From: Gordonia crocea
GTDB lineage: Bacteria > Actinomycetota > Actinomycetes > Mycobacteriales > Mycobacteriaceae
DNA length: 64,000 bases
Direction of reading: 5' to 3'
Assembly (NCBI RefSeq): GCF_009932435.1
Contig: NZ_BJOU01000001.1
Span: forward strand, 930,001-994,000
A program made the translations under genes and the position numbers. Shown here in pieces: positions 34,929 through 43,112 of the stretch (position 1 is the stretch's first letter; every line of letters begins with the position of its first letter). The notes under the pieces were generated by a model. It saw nothing but the letters and a program-made list of their open reading frames with translations, did no database searches and was not told the DNA's origin.

Positions 34929-35002
34929 GGCCCTGTGGCGCAGTTGGTTAGCGCGCCGCCCTGTCACGGCGGAGGTCGCGGGTTCAAGTCCCGTCAGGGT
35001 CG
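34929..35002 (+). tRNA. tRNA-Asp (anticodon GTC)
   Basis: Seventy-four nt; acceptor GGCCCTG with CAGGGTC, anticodon stem CCGCC/GGCGG and loop CTGTCAC giving GTC, T-arm GGGTTCAAGTCCC, discriminator G as expected for tRNA-Asp. Confidence 0.97.
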
Positions 35003-35033
35003 CTTTAGGTTTCGGTATCAACCGGCACCGTCT

Positions 35034-35107
35034 GGCCAGGTAGCTCAGTTGGTACGAGCGTCCGCCTGAAAAGCGGAAGGTCGCCGGTTCGATCCCGGCC
35101 CTGGCCA
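35034..35107 (+). tRNA. tRNA-Phe (anticodon GAA)
   Basis: Acceptor GGCCAGG with CCTGGCC, anticodon stem TCCGC/GCGGA and loop CTGAAAA giving GAA. CCA follows directly in the DNA (35108-35110), unlike the other three tRNAs here. A strong terminator begins at 35116. Confidence 0.97.
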
Positions 35108-35115
35108 CCATCATG

Positions 35116-35151
35116 GAAGACCCGCCAGTCGGCGGGTCTTCATTCTTCTTT
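35116..35151 (+). terminator. Rho-independent terminator of the tRNA cluster
   Basis: Perfect 11-bp stem GAAGACCCGCC/GGCGGGTCTTC around AGTC, followed by ATTCTTCTTT. A textbook intrinsic terminator. Confidence 0.92.
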
Positions 35152-35239
35152 CGGGCTCACCCACCCTTCGAGCGCTTGTGCGAGAACCGATCCGGTGGTG
35201 GGATGGGGCGGCCCCTGTCGCAACCCGAAAGGCCCCACC

Positions 35240-36016
35240 ATGACTCGACCCGCACTTCCCCTCGACGAGCAGATCGTCGTCGTCACCGGTGGCGCACGCG
35301 GCCTGGGCGCGGCGATCTCGCGCGCCTTCGCCGGGCAGGGGGCGCGTGTCGTCGTCGACTTCCACTCGTCGCAGGAGGCTGCCGAGGCGCTGGCCGCCGA
35401 GTACGACGACCGGGTGATCGCCCTACAGGCCGACGTCCGCGATCGGGCCGCCGTGGAGGCGCTCGTCGCCACCGCGGCCTCTCATTTCGGGTCTCCGGTG
35501 ACGACCGTCGTCAACAACGCGCTGGTCGACTTCGCCTTCAACGGCGACGCCCGGGCCAAGGCCGACGAGATCGGTTATGGCGACTTCGCCGCGCAGTTCG
35601 AGGGTTCGATCGAGGGGCCGCTGAACCTCATCCAGGCCGCGCGCGCCGGGATGGCCGAGGCCGGGTTCGGGCGGATCATCAACGTCGGCACCAACCTCTT
35701 CCAGCACCCGGTGGTCCCGTACCACGACTACACCGCGGCGAAGGCCGCCCTGCTGTCGCTGACGCGGACCTTTGCCGACGACCTGGGTCCATCGGGCATC
35801 ACCGTCAACATGGTGTCCGGCGGCCTGCTGCGCACCACCGACGCCTCGGCGGCGACACCCGAAGCGGTCTTCGACGCCATCGGCGCGGCCACCCCGCTGC
35901 GCGCGGTCACGACGCCCGAACAGCTCGCCGACGCGACGCTGTTCTTCGCCTCGCCGTGGGCCCGCGGTGTGACGGGTCAGAACCTCATCGTCGACGGCGG
36001 TCTGGTCAAGGGCTGA
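35240..36016 (+). CDS. Short-chain dehydrogenase/reductase (3-oxoacyl-ACP reductase-like)
   Basis: A 258-residue SDR. NAD(P)-binding VVTGGARGLGAAISRAF (about residue 15), NNALVDF in the NNAG position (Gly replaced), catalytic Tyr/Lys in YHDYTAAKAAL, and C-terminal GQNLIVDGGLVKG. The expected Ser before YxxxK is not obvious, since the segment reads NVGTNLFQHPVVPYHDYTAAK with Thr/Asn there. Catalysis may therefore differ or be weak. AAAGG precedes ATG 35240. It converges on the DUF3556 gene with an 11-bp overlap of the two 3' ends. Confidence 0.84.
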   Translation: MTRPALPLDEQIVVVTGGARGLGAAISRAFAGQGARVVVDFHSSQEAAEALAAEYDDRVIALQADVRDRAAVEALVATAASHFGSPVTTVVNNALVDFAFNGDARAKADEIGYGDFAAQFEGSIEGPLNLIQAARAGMAEAGFGRIINVGTNLFQHPVVPYHDYTAAKAALLSLTRTFADDLGPSGITVNMVSGGLLRTTDASAATPEAVFDAIGAATPLRAVTTPEQLADATLFFASPWARGVTGQNLIVDGGLVKG

Positions 36017-37727
36017 CCTGGACCGGGATGTCGTCGTCCCACGGCTGGGCCGACACCATGTCCGCGACCCGGACGTAGCCGTGCTCGAACTCGCCGGTCG
36101 CGGCGTCGACGAGTCGGTAGCGCTGGGTCTGTGTCTGGATCGGTTGGCCGTCGATCAGCACCACCCGGACCTCGCCGGGTTCGAATCCGCATCGTTGCTG
36201 TAGTGCGGCGATGAGCTGTTCGTTGCACATGTGGCCGTCGCCGAAGTTCCACCCGATGGCCGTGTTGGTGATGCGCTCGCCATCCGTGAGGACGAAGTCC
36301 GCTTCGTCCTGGCCGGCCATCGCGCGGTGGGCGAGGGTGAACATCGCCCGGCCGTGGGTGTTGAACGAACGGAACGCATAACCCATGTATAGGTACAGCG
36401 CCGCAGTCTCGGGGCTCCCGTAGTAGCGCTCCATCTGGGCCGCCGGCATCGCGGCGATGGCGACGACGTTCTCGTCGATCTTCGCCGACGCCGAGGGTTT
36501 GAGGCACCACAGCGAGGTGTCCCAATTACCCGCGTAGTAGCGCATCCCGGGCAGGAAGGAGACCTTGCGCGGGGCGACGTTGCCGATGACGACGACGCTG
36601 GCCAAGACCGCGAACAGCACCAGCGGCCAGGCGCTGGTCAACTCACCCAGCCCGATGTCGGCGTGGCCGACGAACAGGACCAACACCCCGACAATCATGA
36701 AGACGTTCCACTCCAGTGGGACGCCCATCGGGATCGACGCCAGGATGCCGAGGTGGAACGCCACCATGATGGTCGCGGCCACGGCGGTGGGCCACCCGCC
36801 GCCGCTGACGAACAGGACGATCGGCACGCACAGCTCGATGGCCGTCGCGACGTGGGCGACCAGGCGCGACATCCGGCTCGGTCGCAGGTCGTCGGGGAAG
36901 TGGGCGAAGAATTTGCGCTTGAGCCACTTCGGGCGCAGCACCGGGTTGTTCGACATCATCGTCGAGATCACGAAGGGGAAGTGCCGGTTGAGCTTCGACA
37001 CCGCGGCGCCGATCCAGATCATCAGGAAGACGAGCTTGCCGGCGATGACGATGTCTGCGCCGGACAACAGGAAGGCGATGGCCAGCGAGCCGTATACCTC
37101 GCCGCGGGCGCCGAGGAAGATCGACTTGTCGCGCAGCCCGCAGACGGCGAGCAGCCCGACGACCGCACCCACCTGCCAGACGGGCAACACCCCGACGGTG
37201 CTGTCGAGGGCGGGGATCGGCCCGGTGCCGCCGGTGCAGAGTGCCACGACGAGTATCCCCAGCAGCGCCGCGTACAGCGCGACGTCCACGACGGTGCGGG
37301 TGGTGCCGCGCGTACCCGGTACCCGACCGGGCCACGGTGGCAGCCGGATGGTGCCCGGCCGCAGCCAGTAGAGGATCGATCCCATCGGCGGGAAGAACCG
37401 GTTGTTGAGCGGCCCGAAACCGCAGCCGAGGCCGATCACCTCGAACAGCATCGTGAACAGCACGATCTTCTCGAAGACGATCGGCTCGGTCCACCACTGG
37501 TCGATCTCGCCGAGCCCGCCGATCCCCGGCGTGGCGAGCACGATCAGCAATGCGACGGCGGCATAGGCGAGAATCTTCAGCGCGTAGAACAGGTGCAGGA
37601 CGACCGGGGTGCCGAAACCGACCTCGGCCCAGTGTCGGGCCATGGGCACGATCTTCTCGGCCCGGGTGCCTTTACTCCACGCTGCGAAGTCGTCGACCGT
37701 CGGTGCGTCTTGCTTCAGGAAGCCCAT
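36006..37727 (-). CDS. DUF3556 transmembrane protein
   Basis: A 573-residue multi-spanning protein of the DUF3556 family, restricted to mycolata and of unknown function. N-terminal MGFLKQDAPTVDDFAAWSKGTRAEKI and the GPLNNRFFPPMGSILYWLRPGTIRLPPWPGRVPGTRGTTRTVVD loop are typical. About ten helices occupy residues 40-400, then a soluble C-terminal domain (from YYAGNWDTSLWCLKPSA). The layout recalls HTTM/gamma-carboxylase membrane proteins, but that link is a guess. A box fitting the KstR consensus lies 24 bp upstream, hinting at membership in the sterol-catabolism regulon. Confidence 0.85.
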   Translation of the reverse strand: MGFLKQDAPTVDDFAAWSKGTRAEKIVPMARHWAEVGFGTPVVLHLFYALKILAYAAVALLIVLATPGIGGLGEIDQWWTEPIVFEKIVLFTMLFEVIGLGCGFGPLNNRFFPPMGSILYWLRPGTIRLPPWPGRVPGTRGTTRTVVDVALYAALLGILVVALCTGGTGPIPALDSTVGVLPVWQVGAVVGLLAVCGLRDKSIFLGARGEVYGSLAIAFLLSGADIVIAGKLVFLMIWIGAAVSKLNRHFPFVISTMMSNNPVLRPKWLKRKFFAHFPDDLRPSRMSRLVAHVATAIELCVPIVLFVSGGGWPTAVAATIMVAFHLGILASIPMGVPLEWNVFMIVGVLVLFVGHADIGLGELTSAWPLVLFAVLASVVVIGNVAPRKVSFLPGMRYYAGNWDTSLWCLKPSASAKIDENVVAIAAMPAAQMERYYGSPETAALYLYMGYAFRSFNTHGRAMFTLAHRAMAGQDEADFVLTDGERITNTAIGWNFGDGHMCNEQLIAALQQRCGFEPGEVRVVLIDGQPIQTQTQRYRLVDAATGEFEHGYVRVADMVSAQPWDDDIPVQVSP

Positions 37728-37750
37728 GTCCGGACGCTAACACGCTCGAC

Positions 37751-37764
37751 TAGAACGTGTTCTA
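37751..37764. promoter_or_regulatory. KstR-type operator
   Basis: TAGAACGTGTTCTA fits TNNAACNNGTTNNA, the published consensus of KstR, the TetR repressor of cholesterol catabolism in mycolata. One more base pair on each side (C and G) extends the 7-bp arms around a GT centre. It lies 24 bp before the DUF3556 start and 14 bp after the stop of the upstream gene. Confidence 0.7.
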
Positions 37765-37778
37765 GATTCTCTCGGGTG

Positions 37779-39311
37779 TCAACAGGGACCGTTCATGATG
37801 CTGGTGATCTCGGCGGCGTCGAACTCATTGGGGAGGCCCCACTTCGCTTCGTAGCCGTACACCTGGCGCAGCGACGTGGCCGACTCGTGGCCGTTGAGGA
37901 TGTCGAGGTCCTCGGTGGTGATCAACCCCGGATGTGCGACGCCGCATGCCTCGGACACCTTCAGCAGATCGCGGCGCAGGGTGCGGAGGTAGTTCGCCGC
38001 GCGGTCCGCCTTGCTCAGCGGGTCGAGCCCGTGCGCCAGCCACTTGTCCTGGGTGGCGATTCCGGTGGGGCACTTGTCGGTGTGGCACTTCTGGGCCTGG
38101 ACGCAGCCGATCGACATCATGACTTCGCGGGCCACGTTGACCATGTCGCAGCCGAGCGCGAAGGCGACGACGGCGTTGTCGGGCAGGCCGAGTTTGCCCG
38201 ATCCGATGAACACGACGTGGTCGGCGATGCCGGCCCGGGCGAACTGCTCGTACACGCGGGCGAAGCCGAGGCGGAACGGCAGGGAGACCGACTCGCTGAA
38301 GATCAGCGGTGCGGCGCCGGTTCCGCCCTCGCCGCCGTCGACGGTGACGAAGTCGACGCCGCGATCGGTGGTGTCCATCAGTTCAACGAGTTCGGTCCAG
38401 AAGTCGAGGTTGCCGACGGCGGACTTGATGCCCACCGGGACGCCGGTTTCGGCGGCCAGCAGCTCGACCCAGTCCAACAGCGAGTCGGTGCTGTCGAACT
38501 CGGTGTGGCGCGACGGGCTGGCGCAGTCCCGGCCGGCTTCGATTCCGCGGATGCGGGCGATTTCCTCGGTGACCTTCGCGCCCGGCAGCAGTCCGCCCAA
38601 CCCTGGCTTGGCGCCCTGGCTCAACTTGATCTCGATCGCCTTCACCGGCCCGGAGGCCACGACGTCCTTGAGTCTGGCCAACTCGAAACGGCCCTGTGCG
38701 TCGCGGCAGCCGAAGTATGAGGTGCCGATCTGCAGGACCAGGTCGGCACCGTGGCGGTGGTGCTCGGAGATGCCGCCCTCGCCGGTGTTGTGCATCGCGC
38801 CCGCCATCGCCGCGCCCCGGTTGATGGCCTCGATCGCCGCCGCCGACAGCGATCCGAAACTCATCGCCGAGACGTTCACGACCGAGGTCGGTCGGAACGC
38901 GCCGGGCCGGCCCCGATGCCCGCCGAGCATCTTGGCGGCCGGCACGGTGTCACCCTTGCTCCCGCGGTTGACCTGGGTCGCCGGCGCAATGTCGGAGAAG
39001 GTTCGGTGCTTGATGATCGGATAGCCCTGGGTGAACTCGGTGTCGTTGTCCGCGCCGAAGCCGAAATAGTTGTTCTGCAGTTTGGACGACGCGTAGATCC
39101 ACCGCCGCTGGTTGCGGCTGAACGGACGCTCCTCGTCATTGCCGCTCACGATGTATTGGCGCAGCTCCGGGCCGATCGCCTCCAAGGCGTAGCGGGCATG
39201 GCCGACGACGGGGAAGTTCCGCAGCACCGCGTGGCGCTTCTGGATCAGGTCGTAGGCGGCCAACCCGGCGACGGGCAGGAAGGGGAGGGCGCGTTTCCAG
39301 TTCGGCGACAT
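37779..39311 (-). CDS. FMN-binding glutamate-synthase-like protein
   Basis: A 510-residue protein equal to the central FMN/Fe-S part of glutamate synthase without the amidotransferase domain. One N-terminal membrane-like segment (WKRALPFLPVAGLAAYDLI) precedes the barrel. MSFGSLSAAAIEAINRGA, GEGGISEHH, EIKLSQGAKPGLGGLLPG, TVDGGEGGTGAAP and the 3Fe-4S type Cys cluster GCVQAQKCHTDKCPTGIA are visible. Such proteins occur widely; a glutamate-synthase reaction is unlikely without a glutaminase part, so the substrate is open. Start ATG 39311 follows GAGAGG. Confidence 0.87.
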   Translation of the reverse strand: MSPNWKRALPFLPVAGLAAYDLIQKRHAVLRNFPVVGHARYALEAIGPELRQYIVSGNDEERPFSRNQRRWIYASSKLQNNYFGFGADNDTEFTQGYPIIKHRTFSDIAPATQVNRGSKGDTVPAAKMLGGHRGRPGAFRPTSVVNVSAMSFGSLSAAAIEAINRGAAMAGAMHNTGEGGISEHHRHGADLVLQIGTSYFGCRDAQGRFELARLKDVVASGPVKAIEIKLSQGAKPGLGGLLPGAKVTEEIARIRGIEAGRDCASPSRHTEFDSTDSLLDWVELLAAETGVPVGIKSAVGNLDFWTELVELMDTTDRGVDFVTVDGGEGGTGAAPLIFSESVSLPFRLGFARVYEQFARAGIADHVVFIGSGKLGLPDNAVVAFALGCDMVNVAREVMMSIGCVQAQKCHTDKCPTGIATQDKWLAHGLDPLSKADRAANYLRTLRRDLLKVSEACGVAHPGLITTEDLDILNGHESATSLRQVYGYEAKWGLPNEFDAAEITSIMNGPC

Positions 39312-39425
39312 TGCCGGGAACCTCTCAACAGGGACGGGGCTGGTTTCCCAGTCTGCGCCGCTCAGCCGAGCGCGGCGTTGCGCGGCGATGAACGCCGGTT
39401 GAGGGTTCGGTGACGGATTCGCGGG

Positions 39426-39572
39426 TCAGCAGCAGGCGCAGCCGCACTGGCCGGCCGACGCCTCCCGGGCCTGCTCGGCGGCGGCCGTCTCCTCGGCGGG
39501 GGTGCAACAGGTGACCGTGGTCGCCTGCTCGCCGTCGTCGACGACGTTGATGGTGAGTTCGATGCGGGACAT
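39426..39572 (-). CDS. 48-residue cysteine-rich peptide divergent from ArsR
   Basis: Reads MSRIELTINVVDDGEQATTV, then TCCTPAEETAAAEQAREASA, then GQCGCACC, TGA at 39426. Six Cys in 48 residues, as CC in the middle and CxCxCC at the very end, joined by an acidic Ala/Glu helix. The ATG is only 8 bp from the divergent ArsR ATG. No known family comes to mind. A metallothionein-like or arsenite/thiophilic-metal scavenger under ArsR control is the natural hypothesis. Low codon number means coding status rests on composition, start/stop and context. Confidence 0.72.
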   Translation of the reverse strand: MSRIELTINVVDDGEQATTVTCCTPAEETAAAEQAREASAGQCGCACC

Positions 39573-39580
39573 GGTTACAT

Positions 39581-39946
39581 ATGCCCAAGACGCTGCCGAT
39601 CATCGACATGAACGCGCCGGTGTGTTGTTCGCCGGTCGCGGCGCAGCCGCTCGACGATGTGGCCGCGCTCGAGGTCGCCCTGCGGCTCAAAGCGCTGGCC
39701 GACCCGATGCGCGTCCGACTGCTGTCGCTGATCCTCACGTGCGAGAACGACCAGCACCCGACGACGGGCGCGCTCGCGGCCATCGTCGGCCTCGCCGAGT
39801 CGACGGTCAGCCACCATCTCGGGCAACTCCGCACCGCCGGGCTTATCGCCTCGGATCGACGGGGCATGACCGTGCACCACATCGCCCGCCGCGACGCCCT
39901 GGCGGCGCTTCGCGATGTGCTCGACCCGCATTGCTGCGAATGCTGA
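39581..39946 (+). CDS. arsR: ArsR/SmtB family metal(loid)-sensing repressor
   Basis: A 121-residue winged-helix repressor. LEVALRLKALADPMRVRLLSLIL starts the domain and GLAESTVSHHLGQLRTAGLI is the DNA-reading helix. Cys15-Cys16 near the N-terminus with Cys54 in LILTCEND match the As(III) site described for Corynebacterium glutamicum ArsR (Cys15, Cys16, Cys55). A further CCEC cluster ends the protein and is unusual. It is divergent from the Cys-rich peptide, which is its likely target. Its stop is in the left arm of a nested terminator. Confidence 0.88.
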   Translation: MPKTLPIIDMNAPVCCSPVAAQPLDDVAALEVALRLKALADPMRVRLLSLILTCENDQHPTTGALAAIVGLAESTVSHHLGQLRTAGLIASDRRGMTVHHIARRDALAALRDVLDPHCCEC

Positions 39947-40019
39947 CAGAAGCGGCCAAAAACCAGGGGGTCGAGGGCTAATAGCCCTCGACCCCCTCGG
40001 ATTCGGCCGTTTCTGTCAG
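39943..40019. terminator. Nested bidirectional terminator after arsR and the MBL gene
   Basis: Inner perfect 14-bp stem GGGGGTCGAGGGCT (39966-39979) with its complement (39983-39996) and an AAT loop, enclosed by a second 15-bp near-perfect inverted repeat CTGACAGAAGCGGCC/GGCCGTTTCTGTCAG. The arsR TGA lies in the left outer arm; the convergent gene ends at 40020. Confidence 0.9.
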
Positions 40020-40646
40020 TCAGTGGCCCCGGTCGAGCCATTCCTGGCGGTGGGGGGCCTCGTCGCCGATCGTGGTCGAGTCGCCGTGGCCGGTGTGCAC
40101 CACGGTCTCCGGCGGCAGCGACAGGAGGTTCTCGGTGATCGAGTCGATAATGTCGTCAAAGCTGGAGAAGCTGCGTCCGGTCGCGCCCGGCCCGCCGTGG
40201 AACAGGGTGTCGCCGGAGAACAACACGCCCAGCCCGGGTGCGTAGAGGACCGACGACCCGGGCGAGTGGCCAGGGGTGTTGATCACGCGCAGCACCGTCC
40301 CGCCGACCTCGATCTCCTGCCCGTCGGCGAGGTCCTCGTGCGCAACGTCGGGGTGGGTCTGCTCCCACAGCATGTCGTCGCCGGGGTGCAGCAGAATCGG
40401 TGCGCCGGTGGCGGCGGACAGTTCGGGGGCGACGGTGACGTGGTCGTTGTGGCCGTGGGTCAACACGATCGCCTTGACCGTCCGCCCGCCCACCGCCTCG
40501 AGGATCGGTGCCGCGGTGTGGGCGGCGTCGATGATGACGCACTCCGCGTCGTCGCCGACGATCCAGATGTTGTTGTCGACGTCCCAGGTGCCGCCGTCGA
40601 GGCTGAAGGTGCCCGACGTGACGACGCGGTCGACCCGCGCGGTCAT
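40020..40646 (-). CDS. Metallo-beta-lactamase-fold hydrolase of the mscR operon
   Basis: A 208-residue glyoxalase-II-like hydrolase with THGHNDHV (HxHxDH, about 63-70), [11 protein letters not shown] and [16 protein letters not shown]. It is the standard downstream partner of the mycothiol-dependent formaldehyde dehydrogenase (Rv2260 after mscR). It is expected to hydrolyse S-formylmycothiol or a related thioester to free mycothiol. ATG 40646 overlaps the mscR stop as ATGA, so the two are made together. Confidence 0.9.
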   Translation of the reverse strand: MTARVDRVVTSGTFSLDGGTWDVDNNIWIVGDDAECVIIDAAHTAAPILEAVGGRTVKAIVLTHGHNDHVTVAPELSAATGAPILLHPGDDMLWEQTHPDVAHEDLADGQEIEVGGTVLRVINTPGHSPGSSVLYAPGLGVLFSGDTLFHGGPGATGRSFSSFDDIIDSITENLLSLPPETVVHTGHGDSTTIGDEAPHRQEWLDRGH

Positions 40647-41734
40647 GACAGCACCACCACCGAGCGCAGGACCTTGCCGGCCTCCATGGCCGAGAACGCG
40701 GCTTCCACGTCCTCGATGCCGACCCGCTCGGTGACGAACTTGTCCAGCGGCAGGCGGCCCTGCTCGTAGAGGTCGATCAACATCGGGAAGTCGCGTTCGG
40801 GCAGGCAGTCGCCGTACCACGAGGACTTCAGTGCGCCGCCGCGGGAGAAGAAGTCCACCAGCGGCATCTCCAGCTGCATCTCCGGCGTCGGCACGCCGAC
40901 CAGGACGACGACGCCGGCGAGGTCGCGGGCGTAGAAGGCTTGGCGGTAGGTCTCCGGGCGTCCGACCGCGTCGATGACGACGTCGGCGCCGTTGCCGTCG
41001 GTCAGGTCCTGCACGGCGGTCACCACGTCGTCGACGGTCGAGCCGTCGATGGTGTGGGTGGCGCCGAGTTCCCGGGCCCACTCCAGCTTGGCGGCGTCGC
41101 GGTCGATGGCGATGATCGTCGTCGCGCCGGCCAGTTTCGCCCCGGCGACCGCGGCGTCGCCGACGCCGCCGCAGCCGATGACGGCCACCGAGTCGCCGCG
41201 CCCGACGCCGCCGGTGTTCATCGCCGCGCCCAGGCCGGCCATCACCCCGCAGCCGAGGAGTCCGGCGACCGCCGGATCGGTCTCCGGGTTCACCTTGGTG
41301 CACTGCAGTTCGTGGACCAGGGTCTTCTCGGCGAAGGCGCCGATCCCCAGCGCAGGGGTAAGTTCGGTCCCGTCGGTCAGCGTCATCGGCGCCGAGGCGT
41401 TGAACGTGTCGAAGCAGTACCAGGGGCACCCGCGCTTACAGGCGCGGCACTCGCCGCACACGGCGCGCCAGTTGAGGATGACAAAATCGCCGACCTCGAC
41501 GTGGCTGACGTCGGAGCCGACCGACTCGACGACGCCGGCGGCCTCGTGGCCGAGGAGGAACGGGTACTCGTCGTTGATCCCGCCTTCGCGGTAGGCCAGG
41601 TCGGTGTGGCAGACGCCGCACGCCTGGACCGTGACGACGACGTCACGCGGTCCGGGATCGGGGATGACGACGTCGACGACCTCCGTCGGAGCTTTCTTGG
41701 AGCGGGCGATGACACCTTTGACTGTTTGCGACAT
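40643..41734 (-). CDS. mscR: S-(hydroxymethyl)mycothiol dehydrogenase / MSNO reductase
   Basis: A 363-residue zinc alcohol dehydrogenase. Catalytic Zn: ACGVCHTDL (Cys about 39) and GHEAAG. Structural Zn: [18 protein letters not shown] site: GCGGVG. The [20 protein letters not shown] stretch is typical of the mycothiol-dependent formaldehyde dehydrogenase MscR (AdhE2, Rv2259). It oxidises the formaldehyde-mycothiol adduct and also reduces S-nitrosomycothiol, which fits the other nitrosative-stress genes in this window. A palindrome lies just upstream in the divergent promoter. Confidence 0.93.
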   Translation of the reverse strand: MSQTVKGVIARSKKAPTEVVDVVIPDPGPRDVVVTVQACGVCHTDLAYREGGINDEYPFLLGHEAAGVVESVGSDVSHVEVGDFVILNWRAVCGECRACKRGCPWYCFDTFNASAPMTLTDGTELTPALGIGAFAEKTLVHELQCTKVNPETDPAVAGLLGCGVMAGLGAAMNTGGVGRGDSVAVIGCGGVGDAAVAGAKLAGATTIIAIDRDAAKLEWARELGATHTIDGSTVDDVVTAVQDLTDGNGADVVIDAVGRPETYRQAFYARDLAGVVVLVGVPTPEMQLEMPLVDFFSRGGALKSSWYGDCLPERDFPMLIDLYEQGRLPLDKFVTERVGIEDVEAAFSAMEAGKVLRSVVVLS

Positions 41735-41743
41735 GCCTCCACA

Positions 41744-41766
41744 CTAGACACCTGTCCAGGTGCTAG
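41744..41766. promoter_or_regulatory. Dyad operator between mscR and the Nudix gene
   Basis: Perfect 6-bp arms CACCTG and CAGGTG around TC at 41749-41762, flanked on both sides by CTAG. It fills most of the 42-bp divergent spacer, so a bound repressor could act on both genes. Confidence 0.55.
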
Positions 41767-41776
41767 ACCTGGGTAC

Positions 41777-42379
41777 GTGGATGTTTCGCGCGAGATAGCC
41801 CGCGACCGACTCGCCAACTGGTCGCGTCGCCCGGTCGAGAACCCGGGCGACCTGCGGGAATCGGCGGTGGCCCTGACCGTCGTCGCGCGTGGGGGAACCC
41901 ACGGGATTTGGATCCTGCGACGGCCGGCGACGATGCGCAACCATCCGAACCAGTTCGCCCTGCCGGGCGGGCGCCTGGATGCGGGGGAGACGGCCGTGGA
42001 GGCCGCGCTGCGGGAGCTGCACGAGGAGACCGGGATTGTTGCCGCGCAGTCCGACGTGCTCGGGATCCTCGACGACTATCGGACGCGGTCGGGCTACATC
42101 ATCACGCCGGTGGTCTGCTGGATCGACGACGATCCGCCGCTGGTGCCGAACCCGGCCGAGGTCGCGCAGAGTTTCTTCGTCCCGTTCGACGACCTGGTGC
42201 GCACGCCGCGGTTCCTGACGATTCCGCAGTCCCCGCGCCCGGTGATCCAGATGCCGATGGTCGACCGGACCATCCACGCCCCGACTGCGGCGCTGATCTA
42301 CCAATTCGCCGAGGTGGTGTTGCGGGACCGCCCGACCCGGGTCCACCAGTTGGAACAACCGCTGTTTGCGTGGCGGTAG
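41777..42379 (+). CDS. Nudix hydrolase, probable CoA pyrophosphatase
   Basis: A 200-residue Nudix enzyme with [24 protein letters not shown] (about 62-85), matching GX5EX7REUXEEXGU. The preceding [18 protein letters not shown] is like the NuCoA motif of CoA/acyl-CoA pyrophosphatases (NUDT7/YeaB type), which split CoA to 3',5'-ADP and phosphopantetheine. GTG 41777 is the first start after the divergent operator. Other nucleotide substrates cannot be excluded. Confidence 0.84.
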   Translation: MDVSREIARDRLANWSRRPVENPGDLRESAVALTVVARGGTHGIWILRRPATMRNHPNQFALPGGRLDAGETAVEAALRELHEETGIVAAQSDVLGILDDYRTRSGYIITPVVCWIDDDPPLVPNPAEVAQSFFVPFDDLVRTPRFLTIPQSPRPVIQMPMVDRTIHAPTAALIYQFAEVVLRDRPTRVHQLEQPLFAWR

Positions 42380-42424
42380 CACCGGCGGGGACCCGGGCTG
42401 AAAAAAATCTGGAACTTCGGGAAT

Positions 42425-42446
42425 TAACCGGACCGTGGTCCGGTTA
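42425..42446. promoter_or_regulatory. Perfect 10-bp-arm palindrome at the yceI promoter
   Basis: TAACCGGACC and its exact complement are separated by GT. The right end overlaps TATGCT (42445-42450), a fair -10 hexamer 38 bp before the yceI ATG. This is the shape of a TetR- or MarR-type repressor site; no such regulator is adjacent. Confidence 0.65.
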
Positions 42447-42487
42447 TGCTAGGTGGACACCCCGAAACCACTAACCAAGGAGTTCCC

Positions 42488-43036
42488 ATGGCTACCGCAG
42501 TCGCAGCCCCCATCCAAGCCGGCACCTGGGTCATCGACCCCGTCCACTCGACCGTCGGCTTCGCCGTCAAGCACCTCATGGTCAGCAAGGTGCGCGGCAA
42601 GTTCGAGACCTTCTCCGGCGCCATCACCGTCGCCGAGGACGGCACCCCGTCGGTGAGCGCCGAGATCGCCACCGATTCGATCACCACCGGCAACGACCAG
42701 CGCGACGGCCACGTCCGCAGCGCCGACTTCTTCGACGTCGAGAAGTACCCGACCGCGACCTTCGTGAGCACCGGCGTGCGCCCCGATGGCGACGACTACG
42801 TGCTGACCGGTGACTTCACCCTCAAGGGCGTGACCAAGTCGATCGAGCTCGAACTCGAGTTCAATGGCGTCAACGCCGGCATGGGCAACGGTCCGGTGGC
42901 CGGCTTCGAGGCCAAGACCGTGATCAACCGCAAGGACTTCGGCGTCGACCTGGAGATGCCGCTCGAGGGCGGCGGCGTGGTCGTCGGCGACAAGATCACC
43001 ATCACCCTCGAGATCGAGGCCGGCCTGCAGGCCTGA
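42488..43036 (+). CDS. YceI family lipocalin-like protein
   Basis: A 182-residue YceI-domain protein: TWVIDPVHSTVGFAVKHLMVSKVRGKFETFSGAI at the start, SADFFDVEKYPTATFVST in the middle and FEAKTVINRKDFGVD toward the end. YceI proteins form a beta barrel that holds polyisoprenoid or fatty-acyl amides. No signal peptide is visible, so this one is cytosolic. AAGGAG lies 6 nt before ATG. Expression is likely under a dedicated repressor because of the palindrome over its promoter. Confidence 0.9.
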   Translation: MATAVAAPIQAGTWVIDPVHSTVGFAVKHLMVSKVRGKFETFSGAITVAEDGTPSVSAEIATDSITTGNDQRDGHVRSADFFDVEKYPTATFVSTGVRPDGDDYVLTGDFTLKGVTKSIELELEFNGVNAGMGNGPVAGFEAKTVINRKDFGVDLEMPLEGGGVVVGDKITITLEIEAGLQA

Positions 43037-43052
43037 TCGACTCCTAGGGCAA

Positions 43053-43112
43053 CCGGCCACGCGTCGACTACTGTCAGAATCAATCGATTCCGACAGGAGG
43101 ACGCGTGGCCGG
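43053..43112 (+). promoter_or_regulatory. Long mRNA hairpin enclosing the ribosome site and start of the cyclase gene
   Basis: CCGGCCACGCGTC (43053-43065) is the exact complement of 43100-43112, which contains the GTG start at 43105. Inside, CTGTC/GACAG and GAATC/GATTC form a second stem (43071-43096) with an AATC loop and one A-C mismatch. AGGAGG (43095-43100) lies at the junction. The folded form would hide the start codon, so translational control is likely. Confidence 0.6.

Noticed and set aside
35240..36016. Assigning the SDR as FabG
   Set aside because: The usual catalytic Ser and the NNAG motif are altered and no fatty-acid gene is adjacent, so only the SDR family is claimed.
43053..43112. 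Hairpin as a plain terminator of yceI
   Set aside because: The right arm lies inside the cyclase coding start and there is no T-run, so a translational element is more likely.
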